DNA from: Glutamicibacter sp. MNS18
Lineage (GTDB): Bacteria; Actinomycetota; Actinomycetes; Actinomycetales; Micrococcaceae
Direction: 5' to 3'
DNA length: 64,000 nucleotides
Assembly (NCBI RefSeq): GCF_026107515.2
Contig: NZ_JAPCHW010000010.1
Coordinates: 1-64,000, forward strand
A program made the translations under genes and the position numbers. Under the pieces are notes generated by a model. It saw only the letters and a list, made by a program, of their open reading frames with translations. It had not been told where the DNA came from and ran no database searches. Position 1 is the first letter of the stretch; every line of letters starts with the position of its first letter. Positions 35,046 through 43,692 of the stretch are shown one piece after another.

Positions 35046-36077
35046 TCAGTTGTGCGGTTGGCCGGTGGACGCGCGTTCGACCAGCTGCGGTGTATAGAAT
35101 TCACGCACCGCCGTGGTGCGCCCTTCCCGGCGTTCGGTGATGGCGGCTACGGCCCGCTGCCCCATCAGGTACTGCGGCTGGTCGACACTGCTCAGGCTCG
35201 GGAAGAGGAACCTGGCCAGCCGAGTGTTGTCGTAGCCGATCACCTGCAGGTCCCCGGGGATGCGCAACCCGTGGTCGTGGGCCGCACGGATCACCTCGGC
35301 GGCGGTGAGGTCGTTGTTGCACAGCACCGCGTCGTAGCGGCCGGTTCCGACCAGTTCGGCCAGCTGCCGCTGCTGCCCGGGATCGAACTGCTCCACGGCC
35401 CAGGGAAGTCCGGCTGCCTGGCAGGCCAGCAGGACCCCCTCGGTGCGCGCCCGGCTGGTGGCACTGCGTGAACGGGTGAGGTAGGCAGGTCGCCGGCTGC
35501 CGGCGTTGATCAGGTGTTCGGTGGCCATCCTGGCCCCGGCCACATCATCGCTGGCGATGGTGTCAATCACCGGCGGCGGGTTGTCGACCTGGGTCAGCAG
35601 CACCGTGGGCACCTCGCCGCCGGCCCGTTCCAGCACCTCGCCGGGCACCCACGAGGAGACGATCACCAGCCCGTCCACGCGCAGTTCGATCATGGTGTCG
35701 ATCTGCCGGCACAGTTCCAGGGCGGAGTGCCCGCCGTGACCGATGAGCACGCTGGCGTTGAGCGTTCGGGCCTGGTCCTCTACCCCGGCGACGATCTCCG
35801 TGTGGTGCTGGTTGCCGATCTCGTTGAGCACCACCCCGATCAGCCCGGAGACCCCGCGAACCAGCGAACGGGCCGCGGAATTCGGCCGGTAGCCCAACGC
35901 CCCGGCGGCCTGTTGCACCAGCAGCCGGCTGGGTCCGCTCACCCCCGCGTCCCCGCGCAGCGCGCGCGAGGCCAGCGACTTGGAGACCCCGGCGTGCCGG
36001 GCCACGTCGACGATGGTCGGGCGGCGGGCTTCGGCCTCCGGTTCCGGGCCGGGGGCATGCTGCGGTGTCCGGCTCAT
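35046..36077 (-). CDS. LacI-family regulator of the phosphatase/importer operon
   Basis: A 343-residue LacI-type regulator with helix-turn-helix IVDVARHAGVSKSLASRALRG at about 21-41 and the binding-protein-like sensor (SGLIGVVLNEIGNQHHTEIVAGVED; AVLCNNDLTAAEVIRAAHDHG; VIGYDNTRLARFLFP). Its ATG overlaps the stop of the IMPase-family gene (ATGA), so it is expressed as part of the operon it probably controls. Candidate operators with the core GGAACGTTCC lie at the operon's head, at 41894 and 42040. The inducer is likely the imported compound or its dephosphorylated product; this is inferred. Confidence 0.88.
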   Translation of the reverse strand: MSRTPQHAPGPEPEAEARRPTIVDVARHAGVSKSLASRALRGDAGVSGPSRLLVQQAAGALGYRPNSAARSLVRGVSGLIGVVLNEIGNQHHTEIVAGVEDQARTLNASVLIGHGGHSALELCRQIDTMIELRVDGLVIVSSWVPGEVLERAGGEVPTVLLTQVDNPPPVIDTIASDDVAGARMATEHLINAGSRRPAYLTRSRSATSRARTEGVLLACQAAGLPWAVEQFDPGQQRQLAELVGTGRYDAVLCNNDLTAAEVIRAAHDHGLRIPGDLQVIGYDNTRLARFLFPSLSSVDQPQYLMGQRAVAAITERREGRTTAVREFYTPQLVERASTGQPHN

Positions 36078-36943
36078 GCTCCCCGGCGCCGCCGTTCCAG
36101 GTTCCGCGCGAACTGGTCCAGTGCCGGGTAGTGTGCCCCGGGGCCTTCGGCCACGAAACCCGGGGCGTGATGGTCGGGACGGTCCGCGGCATCCTCGCCC
36201 AGCCAGAGCGGACGGTAGCTTCCCCCGGCCCGGCGCACGATCAGCGCCCCGGCGGCCACATCCCACGGGTTGACCGATCCGCCGAGGGCGCAGTCCGTCC
36301 AACCGGCGGCCACGTGGGCCAGGGTCAGCGCCCCGGATCCGGTACGCCGCAGCGAGGAGAAGGAGTCGATCAGCAAGCCCAGGTCCGCCAGCGCCTGCTG
36401 CCCATCGCAGGCCAGGTCGTTGGCCGTGGGGTAGCCGGTGATCATGGTGGCGGCCCCATCCGGTTGGGTCGCCCCGGTGCGCAGAGGCTGCCCGTCCAGC
36501 CAGGCCCCGGCATCGTCGGCGCTGAACAGGCGGTCGGCCATCGGGTCGTAGACCACCCCGGCGGCCAGCTGCCCGTTGATCTCCACCCCGAGGGACACGC
36601 AGAAGAACGCCAGCCCCTGGGCAAAGTTCGAGGTGCCGTCGATCGGGTCCACATACCAGGTCACGGCCGAGTCCCCGCCGCGGATCCCGCTTTCCTCTCC
36701 CACGATGCACCACCGCGGGTCGTGGTTGAGCAGGAACGGGACGATCAGGTCCTCCGCCGCCCTGTCATGCACCGTGACCAGGTCGTGGCGGTCGCGCTTG
36801 TAGTCGATCTCCATACGGCTGCGGAACACCGTGCGCAGGTAGTCCCCGGCCAGCAGGGCCGCTTGTTCGGCCACCGCACGCAGCTGCGCGGGACTCTGCG
36901 GCACCTCGGCCTGCGCCTCGGCCAGTGGTTCATGCACGTTCAT
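36074..36943 (-). CDS. Inositol-monophosphatase family phosphatase
   Basis: A 289-residue Mg-dependent phosphatase of the IMPase/FBPase superfamily. Metal-binding motifs are in place: GEESG (Glu), DPIDGTSNF (the Asp-Pro-Ile-Asp-Gly signature at about 118-126) and NPWDVAAGALIVRRAGG. Family members hydrolyse inositol-1-phosphate, sugar phosphates or PAP. It overlaps the HAD gene upstream by 14 bases and the LacI gene downstream by 4. Together with the importer and the MINPP-like remnant it suggests intracellular removal of phosphate from inositol or sugar phosphates. Confidence 0.9.
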   Translation of the reverse strand: MNVHEPLAEAQAEVPQSPAQLRAVAEQAALLAGDYLRTVFRSRMEIDYKRDRHDLVTVHDRAAEDLIVPFLLNHDPRWCIVGEESGIRGGDSAVTWYVDPIDGTSNFAQGLAFFCVSLGVEINGQLAAGVVYDPMADRLFSADDAGAWLDGQPLRTGATQPDGAATMITGYPTANDLACDGQQALADLGLLIDSFSSLRRTGSGALTLAHVAAGWTDCALGGSVNPWDVAAGALIVRRAGGSYRPLWLGEDAADRPDHHAPGFVAEGPGAHYPALDQFARNLERRRRGA

Positions 36944-37706
36944 GAATGCTCCTCATTTCGTTCAATAACTCTTCGGGTGTGTCCAGCACCAGGTCGGCGC
37001 TCACCGGCACCGTGAAGGGCCGCGGGGTGCTGCCCGGGGAGGGCATGAGCACATTCACCCCGATACCGGCCCGCACCCCGCACAGCACGTCACGGTCCAG
37101 GTGGTCCCCCACATACCAGCAATCGGCCACCTCCAGCCCCAGCGCAGCGGCTCCCTGTTCCAGGAAGTGCGGGTTGGGTTTGCGGATCCCGCATTCATCG
37201 GAATACAGTTCCGCGGCGAAGTAGCCATCCAGTGCGCGCTCGACCAGGTAGTCCCGGTGCACCTGCCCGCACATGGCGTTGGAGACGATCGCCACCGGCA
37301 GCTTGACCTGCCGGCACCAGATGAGCAGCTCTTCGATGCCTTCACGCAGCTCACGCTGTTCCTTGCGGTCGCTGATCAGGTAGCAGACCCGGGCAATGTG
37401 CGGCTCGATCGCCTCCCGGGCCGGTTGCGGCCAGTCCGCGGCGATGAAGTCCATGACGTAACTGCGCTGGTCCAGTTCCCGCGGATAGCGGGGGCGGGAC
37501 ATGGCGTTGCGCCACAGTCCGGCGGCCACCGCGCCGGCGGTGATATCCCCCAGCAGCCGCTCGCGTCCGACATCCGACACCCCGTCCAGCAGCCCGAGGA
37601 TCTCGTCGGTGACCTGTTGTTGCCAGCCTTCGGGTTTGGTTGAGTTCACGATCACCCCGCCGAAATCCAGCAACAGTCCGCGGGGCAGGGAATCGGTGCG
37701 GCTCAT
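36930..37706 (-). CDS. HAD-superfamily hydrolase
   Basis: A 258-residue haloacid-dehalogenase-type hydrolase. Motif I is LLLDFGGVIV (Asp nucleophile at about 14), motif II is IVSNAM, motif III Lys is in GIRKPNPHF and motif IV is YVGDHLDRDV. The alpha-helical cap between motifs I and II fits subfamily I phosphatases. Its start overlaps the stop of the ABC ATPase gene by 4 bases (ATGA). Its position between an importer and an inositol-monophosphatase-family gene argues for phosphatase activity on an imported phosphorylated compound. Confidence 0.85.
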   Translation of the reverse strand: MSRTDSLPRGLLLDFGGVIVNSTKPEGWQQQVTDEILGLLDGVSDVGRERLLGDITAGAVAAGLWRNAMSRPRYPRELDQRSYVMDFIAADWPQPAREAIEPHIARVCYLISDRKEQRELREGIEELLIWCRQVKLPVAIVSNAMCGQVHRDYLVERALDGYFAAELYSDECGIRKPNPHFLEQGAAALGLEVADCWYVGDHLDRDVLCGVRAGIGVNVLMPSPGSTPRPFTVPVSADLVLDTPEELLNEMRSIHERA

Positions 37707-38797
37707 GCGGCCACCTCCAGGGGTTGATGGCGCATTCCTGCGCGGTCGAACAGGTGGATGTGTTGGCTTGCGGCCCAGGCGGTGATCCGTTGGCCGCAGG
37801 TGACCTCGGGGCGTTGTTGGCTGGTGGCGAAGAACCTGCGGGTCCCGTCGCCCAGCTCGATGATCCAGGAACCCCCGGTGGGCAGCAGCGCGCTGACCTC
37901 CAGCTGCAGGTCCAGCGCGTCGGGACCGGCCAGTTGCGGCTGCAACCGCAGGTCCTCGGGGCGGATACCGGCCGAGGCGACATCCAGGCCCCGTGCCTCG
38001 AACCAGGATTCGATACGTTGCGCCGCCGCCCCGGGTTCGCCGCGTTCGAGGATGTTGATCGGCGGGTTGCCCATGAACTGGGCCACGAAGCGGTTGGCGG
38101 GGCGATTGTAGATTTCCAACGGGGTGCCAACCTGCTGGATCCGGCCCTGGTCCATGACCACGATCCGGGTGGCCAGGGTCATCGCCTCGAACTGGTCATG
38201 GGTGACGAAGACCATGGTGTTGCCGGTCTGCCGGTGCAGCCGCTGGAATTCGGCGCGCATCTCCAGGCGCAGCCGGGCATCCAGGTTGGACAGCGGTTCG
38301 TCCAGCAGCATGATCTGCGGCCGGGCCGCCAGCGTCCGGGCGATCGCGACCCGCTGTTGCTGCCCTCCGGAAAGCGCCGAGGGGTAGCGTTCGGCCAGTT
38401 CGGAGATCGCCAGGGTGGCCAGCGCCTCGTGGGCACGGTCCCGGCGTTCGGCCCTGGGCAGTTTCTGCACCGCCGGGCCGAACTCGACATTCTCGCGCAC
38501 CGTCAGGTGGGGCCACAGGGCATAGTTCTGGAAGACCAGGCCCAACCCGCGGCGTTCGGCATCCAGCCGGGTGCCGGCTGCGACATCGTCCACCACGCGC
38601 TCGCCCAGGGTGATCCTTCCGGTATCCGGGTGCTCCAGCCCGGCGATCATGCGCAACGTGGTGGATTTGCCGCAGCCCGAGGGGCCCAGCAGGCAGAGGA
38701 ACTCCCCCGGCTGGACCTCCAGGTCCACGCCGTCCACGCTCGGCCGCTCATTGCCGGGGTAGGTCTTGCCTACCCCTTCCAGGCTTATCCGCAGCAT
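37703..38797 (-). CDS. ABC importer ATPase (FbpC/AfuC/PotA type)
   Basis: A 364-residue ATPase of the iron/polyamine/sugar-phosphate importer class. It has Walker A GPSGCGKST (about 38-46), Q-loop FQNYALWPH, signature LSGGQQQRVAIA, Walker B IMLLDEPLSNLD and the His switch FVTHDQ. A C-terminal TOBE-like domain covers about 240-364. The ATG at 38797 is chosen, with AAAGGAG ten bases upstream; the longer frame runs into the binding-protein gene. It is the third importer gene after the permease and binding protein. Confidence 0.92.
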   Translation of the reverse strand: MLRISLEGVGKTYPGNERPSVDGVDLEVQPGEFLCLLGPSGCGKSTTLRMIAGLEHPDTGRITLGERVVDDVAAGTRLDAERRGLGLVFQNYALWPHLTVRENVEFGPAVQKLPRAERRDRAHEALATLAISELAERYPSALSGGQQQRVAIARTLAARPQIMLLDEPLSNLDARLRLEMRAEFQRLHRQTGNTMVFVTHDQFEAMTLATRIVVMDQGRIQQVGTPLEIYNRPANRFVAQFMGNPPINILERGEPGAAAQRIESWFEARGLDVASAGIRPEDLRLQPQLAGPDALDLQLEVSALLPTGGSWIIELGDGTRRFFATSQQRPEVTCGQRITAWAASQHIHLFDRAGMRHQPLEVAA

Positions 38798-38844
38798 CGG
38801 TTGCCGGCTCCTTTCGGTTTGAGTGTTCGCTTGCGGTGCCTGGG

Positions 38845-40008
38845 CTAGTTGCTCGCGGTGCGCCACAGGTCCTGCCATTTCTCCCGGTTGGCCCAGTCGG
38901 TATCCAGCCCGGCGTTGTCGAACTGGAACAGGGCGTCCAGATGCGCCCCGACATTCGCCGGATCCGCGGGCTGGGTGATATCGGTATTGGAGGAGATCTT
39001 CCCGTCGTTGATCTGCGGGGCGATCCCCTCGGCGGTCAGCGCGTAGTGCACGAAGAGCTTGGCGGCGTTCGGGCTGTCGGTGCCGGTGGCAATGGTGATG
39101 CCCTTGGGTGCGGTTTTGCCTACCCAGGGGCTCAGGCCCTCGCAGACGCCCAGGGTGTAGCCCTTTTCGTCGATATTGCGGAACTTGGCGCTGGATATCA
39201 GTCCCATGGGCGGATCCTCTTGGCCGGTGGCTCCCACCGCTTCGGAAGCCTCCTCGCTGGATTTGGTCAGGATCGGGTTGTTGGCCGCCAGCCGGGCCAC
39301 CCATTCGGCCGCGGCCGAGTCCTGGTCGGTCTCCAGTTCCTCGCCGAAGGCCTGCCGGTAGGCGGTGCGCAGTTCCTCCTCACCGAAGCCCTCCAGCTGG
39401 CTGAACCAGTCCAAGTAGCCGTTGTCCCCCACCGGGTCCTGGAAGGCCAGCTTGCCGGTGAATTCCTCAGTGGTCAGATCCCAGATATTGGAGGCCGGGC
39501 AAGTGTCGTGGACCTCGGTGTTGTAGGCGAAGAAGCTCGGGTCGGTGATCATGACCAGCGGGTCACTCATGCTTTCCGGGATCGATTCGGCCAGGTCCCC
39601 CGGGACCCAGCTGTAGACAAAGCTGTTGGGCAGCAGCTGGTTCTTCAACGCCGGCAGGTCGGAGATCGCCACCACGTCACCGACCACGTTGCCCGCCTGG
39701 GCTTCGCGGGTGACTTTCTCGATGGCCTCAGCGGCATCGACCTTCACCCCGGTGGCCTCGATGCCGTACTTCTCGGTGAACTCCTCGGCCATCGTTTCGA
39801 TCTTGGAGGTGCTGTCATACACGGTGATCGGTCCCTCGGCCTGCGCGGCGGTGACCAGTTCCTGAAGGTTGAAGTCCCCGGTGCTGTCGCCGGCCGCCTG
39901 TTCTTCGGGCGGCGCGGCGGGGGCCGATCCGGCGCAGCTGCTGAGCAGCAGTGCCCCCAGGGCCAAGCCGGTGATGGCAGCGATGCGGTGTGGTTGGTGC
40001 TTTTTCAT
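38845..40008 (-). CDS. ABC importer binding lipoprotein (FbpA/AfuA type)
   Basis: A 387-residue periplasmic-binding-type lipoprotein. The signal MKKHQPHRIAAITGLALG ends in lipobox LLSSCAG. The mature protein has the class opening (ITVYDSTSKIETMAEEFTEKYGI) and GDVVAISDLPAL, found in ferric-iron, thiamine, phosphonate and hexose-phosphate binders. The ATG at 40008 is chosen for the signal peptide and the AAGGAAGG leader. The ferric-iron ligand pair of adjacent tyrosines is not obvious. AfuA-type proteins bind sugar phosphates, which would suit the phosphatase genes downstream. Confidence 0.85.
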   Translation of the reverse strand: MKKHQPHRIAAITGLALGALLLSSCAGSAPAAPPEEQAAGDSTGDFNLQELVTAAQAEGPITVYDSTSKIETMAEEFTEKYGIEATGVKVDAAEAIEKVTREAQAGNVVGDVVAISDLPALKNQLLPNSFVYSWVPGDLAESIPESMSDPLVMITDPSFFAYNTEVHDTCPASNIWDLTTEEFTGKLAFQDPVGDNGYLDWFSQLEGFGEEELRTAYRQAFGEELETDQDSAAAEWVARLAANNPILTKSSEEASEAVGATGQEDPPMGLISSAKFRNIDEKGYTLGVCEGLSPWVGKTAPKGITIATGTDSPNAAKLFVHYALTAEGIAPQINDGKISSNTDITQPADPANVGAHLDALFQFDNAGLDTDWANREKWQDLWRTASN

Positions 40009-40081
40009 GTGATGCCTTCCTTGTTGGTGGTGCTGCGGTGTCGTCGTGCGGGGATGGTTCGTCAAGGGTGGGGGCAGCGGA

Positions 40082-41926
40082 TCAGCCGCCCAGGCCTGCG
40101 GCGAGGTTGCTGCGGAACAGCCGCTGTGTCGCCCAGCTACCCAGCAGGGCGATCGCGCAGATCACAACGACCACCGCGTTGGCCGCATGGGTGTACCCGA
40201 AGTCGATCAACGTCATCGACAGGGTGGTCAGCAGCTGGGTTCCGGGGGTGGCCAGGATGATGACCAGGCTCAGGCCCTGTACCCCGGAGATGAAGGGCAG
40301 CAGCGTGGCACTGGCCAGGGCGCTGCGTTGCAGCGGGATCACGATCGTGCGCATGCGGCGTGACCAGCGCGCCCCGAGGCTCTGGGCTGCTTCCTCCGGT
40401 TCGTTCCCCAGCTGCATCATCGCCGACACCCCGGCCCGGGAGGCGAAGGGCATCTCGTCGGCCACCATGATCAGGATCAGGATGGCCGCGGTGCCGTAGA
40501 GCGCCGGGATGGGCCCGCGCGGCACGGCGAACAGCGACAAGTAGGCCACCGCGAACGCAATCCCGGGCACCAGGTAGGGCATGAAGGTGATGACCCGCAG
40601 CGTGTTCCCCAGCCGGGGCACCGGGCAGCGGACCACCACATAGCCCACGAGCAGGCCCAGGATGCCGGTGATCCCGGCGGCCAGGCCCACCATCCAGATG
40701 GTGTTCCAGGCCGCAGCCCAGGTCTGGGCCGAGACCAGCACCCCACTGGTGAACCCGGCGGTGGGCAGGTCGTGGCCGATCCAGTAGTCGAGGGTGAAGT
40801 TCGAGGCGGAGAAATTCCCGGGAATCCGCATCAGGGTGGAGAGCAGCAAGGTGCCCAGCGGGACGATCACCGAGACGAAGAACAATCCCGCGGTCGCGCC
40901 CCAGGCCACACCCCGCCAGCGGCCAAGGCTGGCACTACGGGAGGCGCCGCTGCGCCCGGAGAGGGTGGTGAACCGGCGGGCTTCGCGCAGGAACCTGATG
41001 TCGACCATGAGCGAGATCGCACCGAGCCCCACCATAACGGCCGCGATCACCCCGGCCACCCCGGCCTGTTGGGTGGAGATGCTCTGGTAGAGCGTGGTGG
41101 AGAGCACCTGGAAACCCGCGGGCATGCCCAGCACGTAGGCCACGCCGAATTCGCCGATGGCCTTGGCGAACATGAGCGTTGCCGCGGAGAGCACGGCCGG
41201 GCGCATCAGCGGCAGGGTAATCCGGCGCCACCGGGTCCATGGGGTGGCGCCAAGCATCTTGGCGGCCTCGTCCAGCTCCCCGGGCAGGTTCTTCATGGCG
41301 TTGGTGACCAGCAGGATCACAAACGGGATGAAATGCAGGGCAAAGATGACCACAATGGGCAGCGGGCCGTAGGCCAGCCAATTCGGCGGTTCCCAGCCGA
41401 TGGCTTCCATCCAGCCCAGCTGGCCGGCACTGGAGCGGTTCTTGAAGATGGTCGTCCAGGCCAGGGCGAAGGTCCAGGCAGGCAACATGTAGGGGATGAT
41501 CAGCGCGCCGGAGAACCAGCGCCGGCCGGGCAAGTCAGTGCGGGACAACAGCCATGCCACCGGAACACCTATCGCCAGCGCGAGGAGAATGGAGCTCCCG
41601 GCAACCAGCAGGGTGTTCAGCAGCGGGCCATAGAAGATGATCGAGGACACCGGAGAATCAAAGACCCGCTCCAGGTAGTAGCCGGTGAAGTCCCCGGCCG
41701 CGGCACCGGTCTTGGCCTCATCGCCGAATCCCACCTGCAGGCCGCTAAGCAGCAGCGAGATGACCGGCGCGACAATCAGGTAGCCGAACAGGGCGATCAG
41801 GACCAGACCGATGAGGGTCGCCGGGTGGCGCAACGCCACCTTGGCCCGGTAATGCAACGTACCGGTCCGTATCGCCAGGTGTTCGCGCGATGTGGAACGT
41901 TCCCTTTCGGGGGTGTCGACTGCCAC
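40082..41926 (-). CDS. ABC importer permease, duplicated (FbpB/AfuB type)
   Basis: A 614-residue permease made of two fused six-helix halves. Each half has an EAA loop: EAAKMLGATPWTRWRRITLP near 240 and EAAQSLGARWSRRMRTIVIP near 530. A single fused permease with one binding protein and one TOBE-type ATPase is the FbpABC/AfuABC layout. The GTG at 41926 is chosen because GGAGGA lies four bases upstream. The open frame continues to 41992 but has no ribosome site there. It is the first gene of the operon; one candidate operator lies within codons 8-11. Confidence 0.9.
   Translation of the reverse strand: MAVDTPERERSTSREHLAIRTGTLHYRAKVALRHPATLIGLVLIALFGYLIVAPVISLLLSGLQVGFGDEAKTGAAAGDFTGYYLERVFDSPVSSIIFYGPLLNTLLVAGSSILLALAIGVPVAWLLSRTDLPGRRWFSGALIIPYMLPAWTFALAWTTIFKNRSSAGQLGWMEAIGWEPPNWLAYGPLPIVVIFALHFIPFVILLVTNAMKNLPGELDEAAKMLGATPWTRWRRITLPLMRPAVLSAATLMFAKAIGEFGVAYVLGMPAGFQVLSTTLYQSISTQQAGVAGVIAAVMVGLGAISLMVDIRFLREARRFTTLSGRSGASRSASLGRWRGVAWGATAGLFFVSVIVPLGTLLLSTLMRIPGNFSASNFTLDYWIGHDLPTAGFTSGVLVSAQTWAAAWNTIWMVGLAAGITGILGLLVGYVVVRCPVPRLGNTLRVITFMPYLVPGIAFAVAYLSLFAVPRGPIPALYGTAAILILIMVADEMPFASRAGVSAMMQLGNEPEEAAQSLGARWSRRMRTIVIPLQRSALASATLLPFISGVQGLSLVIILATPGTQLLTTLSMTLIDFGYTHAANAVVVVICAIALLGSWATQRLFRSNLAAGLGG
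41894..41903. promoter_or_regulatory. LacI-type operator candidate inside the permease start
   Basis: GGAACGTTCC is a perfect 10-base palindrome with a central CG, as in LacI-family operators. It lies within codons 8-11 of the permease gene. An identical core is found at 42040-42049, 146 bases away (about 14 turns), which would suit a repression loop. Confidence 0.5.
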
Positions 41927-42039
41927 GATTCCTCCGTAGACCACTGGTGGATGCCGGGATATCCTCGGCTCACTGGTGACGCTACGGAGCAAGATCTACG
42001 CTGGGGTGTCCATTGGGCAAACAAACGGATACCGCGTGT

Positions 42040-42049
42040 GGAACGTTCC
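42040..42049. promoter_or_regulatory. LacI-type operator candidate upstream of the importer operon
   Basis: The GGAACGTTCC palindrome lies in TGTGGAACGTTCCCA, 114 bases upstream of the permease GTG and in the only non-coding stretch before the operon. It shares GTGGAACGTTCCC with the site at 41894-41903. Confidence 0.55.
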
Positions 42050-42131
42050 CAGCGGTCCCCGTCCGCACCCTGATTTCAGGGAATTTCCCACGTCATTCCC
42101 GGGATTCCTGTGGATTTCAGGCGTCGTGGTT

Positions 42132-42185
42132 AAACCCGAAGCCGGGTAGGAGGCGAGTTTCCTCGCCCACTACCCGGCTTCGTTT
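42132..42185. terminator. Bidirectional hairpin downstream of the MHS transporter gene
   Basis: CGAAGCCGGGTAG-GA-GGCGAG pairs with CTCGCC-CA-CTACCCGGCTTCG around TTTC. Runs of A and T flank it (TAAAC and GTTTAT). It lies 24 bases past the stop of the 42209 gene and shields the importer promoter. Confidence 0.75.
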
Positions 42186-42208
42186 ATATGCCTGCGGGAA
42201 TTCTCCCT

Positions 42209-43558
42209 CTAGGGATGTACGCCCGGGATCTTGGCGGTGCCATCGGCATGGAACCCTGCCACACCCAGCGACCGGTGGCGGGTTTCACCCACCCAGAGCA
42301 CCGCACCGGCGGAGATGACGGTCAGCACCATGATGTAGATCGCGATCGAGGTGGAGCTTCCGGTGGTCTCCAGCAGGATCTGCGCCACGGTGGCGGCGAA
42401 GGCGCCGCCGAGGATCGCGCCGATCGCGTAGCCGATGGAGATGCCCGAGTAGCGGATGTGCGCCGGGAACATCTCGGCGTACATGGCCGACTGCGGTCCG
42501 TAGGACAGTCCCAGGCCCATGGTCAGCACGAAGATCGCCACGGTGTACAACACGATATTGCCGGTATCGATGAGCATGAACATCGGGATCATCCACACGA
42601 AGATCATGCCGTAGCCCAGCACGAAGGTGTTGCGGCGTCCGATCTTATCCGAGAGCCAGCCGCCGAGCAGGGTGAAGGACAACCAGCCGAAGGAGCCGAT
42701 GGTGGTGGCCAGCAGCACCGGTGCCAGCTCCATGCCCAGCACATTGGTGGTGTAGGCGATGAAGAAGGCGATCACCAGGTAACCTGCGGCGTTATTCGAG
42801 ATGAAGATCAGCGCCGCCTGGATGACCTGCTTGGCGTTGGTGCGCATCAGGTCACGCAGCGGGGTGTGCTCCTCGCTCTTGCGCTCGGCCAGCTCCTGGA
42901 AGACCGGGGATTCCTCCAGGGCACGGCGGATGAAGTGACCCACCAGGATCAGCACCACCGAGAGCAGGAACGGAATACGCCAGCCCCAGGCCTGGAACTG
43001 CTCGGGGGTCATCGAGATGCGCAGCACGAACAGCAGCCCGGTGGCCAGGATCATGCCCAGTGGCACACCGATCTGTGGGAAGGATCCGAAGAAGCCACGG
43101 CGGTGGTTCGGGGCGTGCTCCACGCTCATCAGTGCAGCGCCGCCCCATTCGCCACCGGCGGAGAAGCCCTGCAGGATGCGTAGCAGCACCAGCAGGATCG
43201 GTGCGGCAATGCCGATCTGTGCGTAGGTCGGCAACAGGCCGATCAGCGTGGTGGCCACACCCATCAGGATCAGCGTCATCACCAGCACACGCTTGCGACC
43301 GAAGCGGTCACCGAGGTTTCCGGCCACCACGGCGCCCAGCGGGCGGAAGAAGAAGGAAATACCGATCATGGCGAAGGACAGGATCTGGGCCAGCCCCGGA
43401 TTCGCCTCGCCCACCGGGGCCAGGAACAGCGGAGTCAGCAGCGTGGCCGTCAGCTGCGCGAAAATAAAGAAGTCGTACCATTCGATGGTGGTACCGACCA
43501 GGGTGCCGGCGAGCACGCGCCGTTCTTCCCGCCTGCGATTGATGACAGTATTCGACAT
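42209..43558 (-). CDS. MFS transporter, metabolite:H+ symporter (MHS/ShiA-ProP type)
   Basis: A 449-residue, 12-helix symporter of the metabolite:H+ symport family. It has the typical start GTTIEWYDFFIFAQLTATLL, motif A GNLGDRFGRKRVLV and the LRILQGFSAGGEWGGAALMSVE segment of helix 4. Relatives carry alpha-ketoglutarate, shikimate, proline/betaine or citrate. The substrate here is not determinable. It is a single gene with a strong terminator and a dyad (43588-43611) just upstream. Confidence 0.9.
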   Translation of the reverse strand: MSNTVINRRREERRVLAGTLVGTTIEWYDFFIFAQLTATLLTPLFLAPVGEANPGLAQILSFAMIGISFFFRPLGAVVAGNLGDRFGRKRVLVMTLILMGVATTLIGLLPTYAQIGIAAPILLVLLRILQGFSAGGEWGGAALMSVEHAPNHRRGFFGSFPQIGVPLGMILATGLLFVLRISMTPEQFQAWGWRIPFLLSVVLILVGHFIRRALEESPVFQELAERKSEEHTPLRDLMRTNAKQVIQAALIFISNNAAGYLVIAFFIAYTTNVLGMELAPVLLATTIGSFGWLSFTLLGGWLSDKIGRRNTFVLGYGMIFVWMIPMFMLIDTGNIVLYTVAIFVLTMGLGLSYGPQSAMYAEMFPAHIRYSGISIGYAIGAILGGAFAATVAQILLETTGSSTSIAIYIMVLTVISAGAVLWVGETRHRSLGVAGFHADGTAKIPGVHP

Positions 43559-43587
43559 GTGGTTCCCTCAATTTTGCGGTGTCTATA

Positions 43588-43611
43588 GTTACCGACCGTT
43601 CAGACGGTAAC
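43588..43611. promoter_or_regulatory. Inverted repeat in the MHS transporter promoter
   Basis: GTTACCG and CGGTAAC, 7-base arms 10 bases apart, lie 30-53 bases upstream of the transporter start. The size fits a TetR- or GntR-like operator. No such regulator gene is adjacent; the nearest regulator is the IclR gene at 44485. Confidence 0.45.
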
Positions 43612-43692
43612 TCAGGAAGCAAGCATAGTACATCGGTGAGACACCTCACAAGAGCGTTTTTCTACGGATCGAGAAGTAGTTGAAGTACGCCA

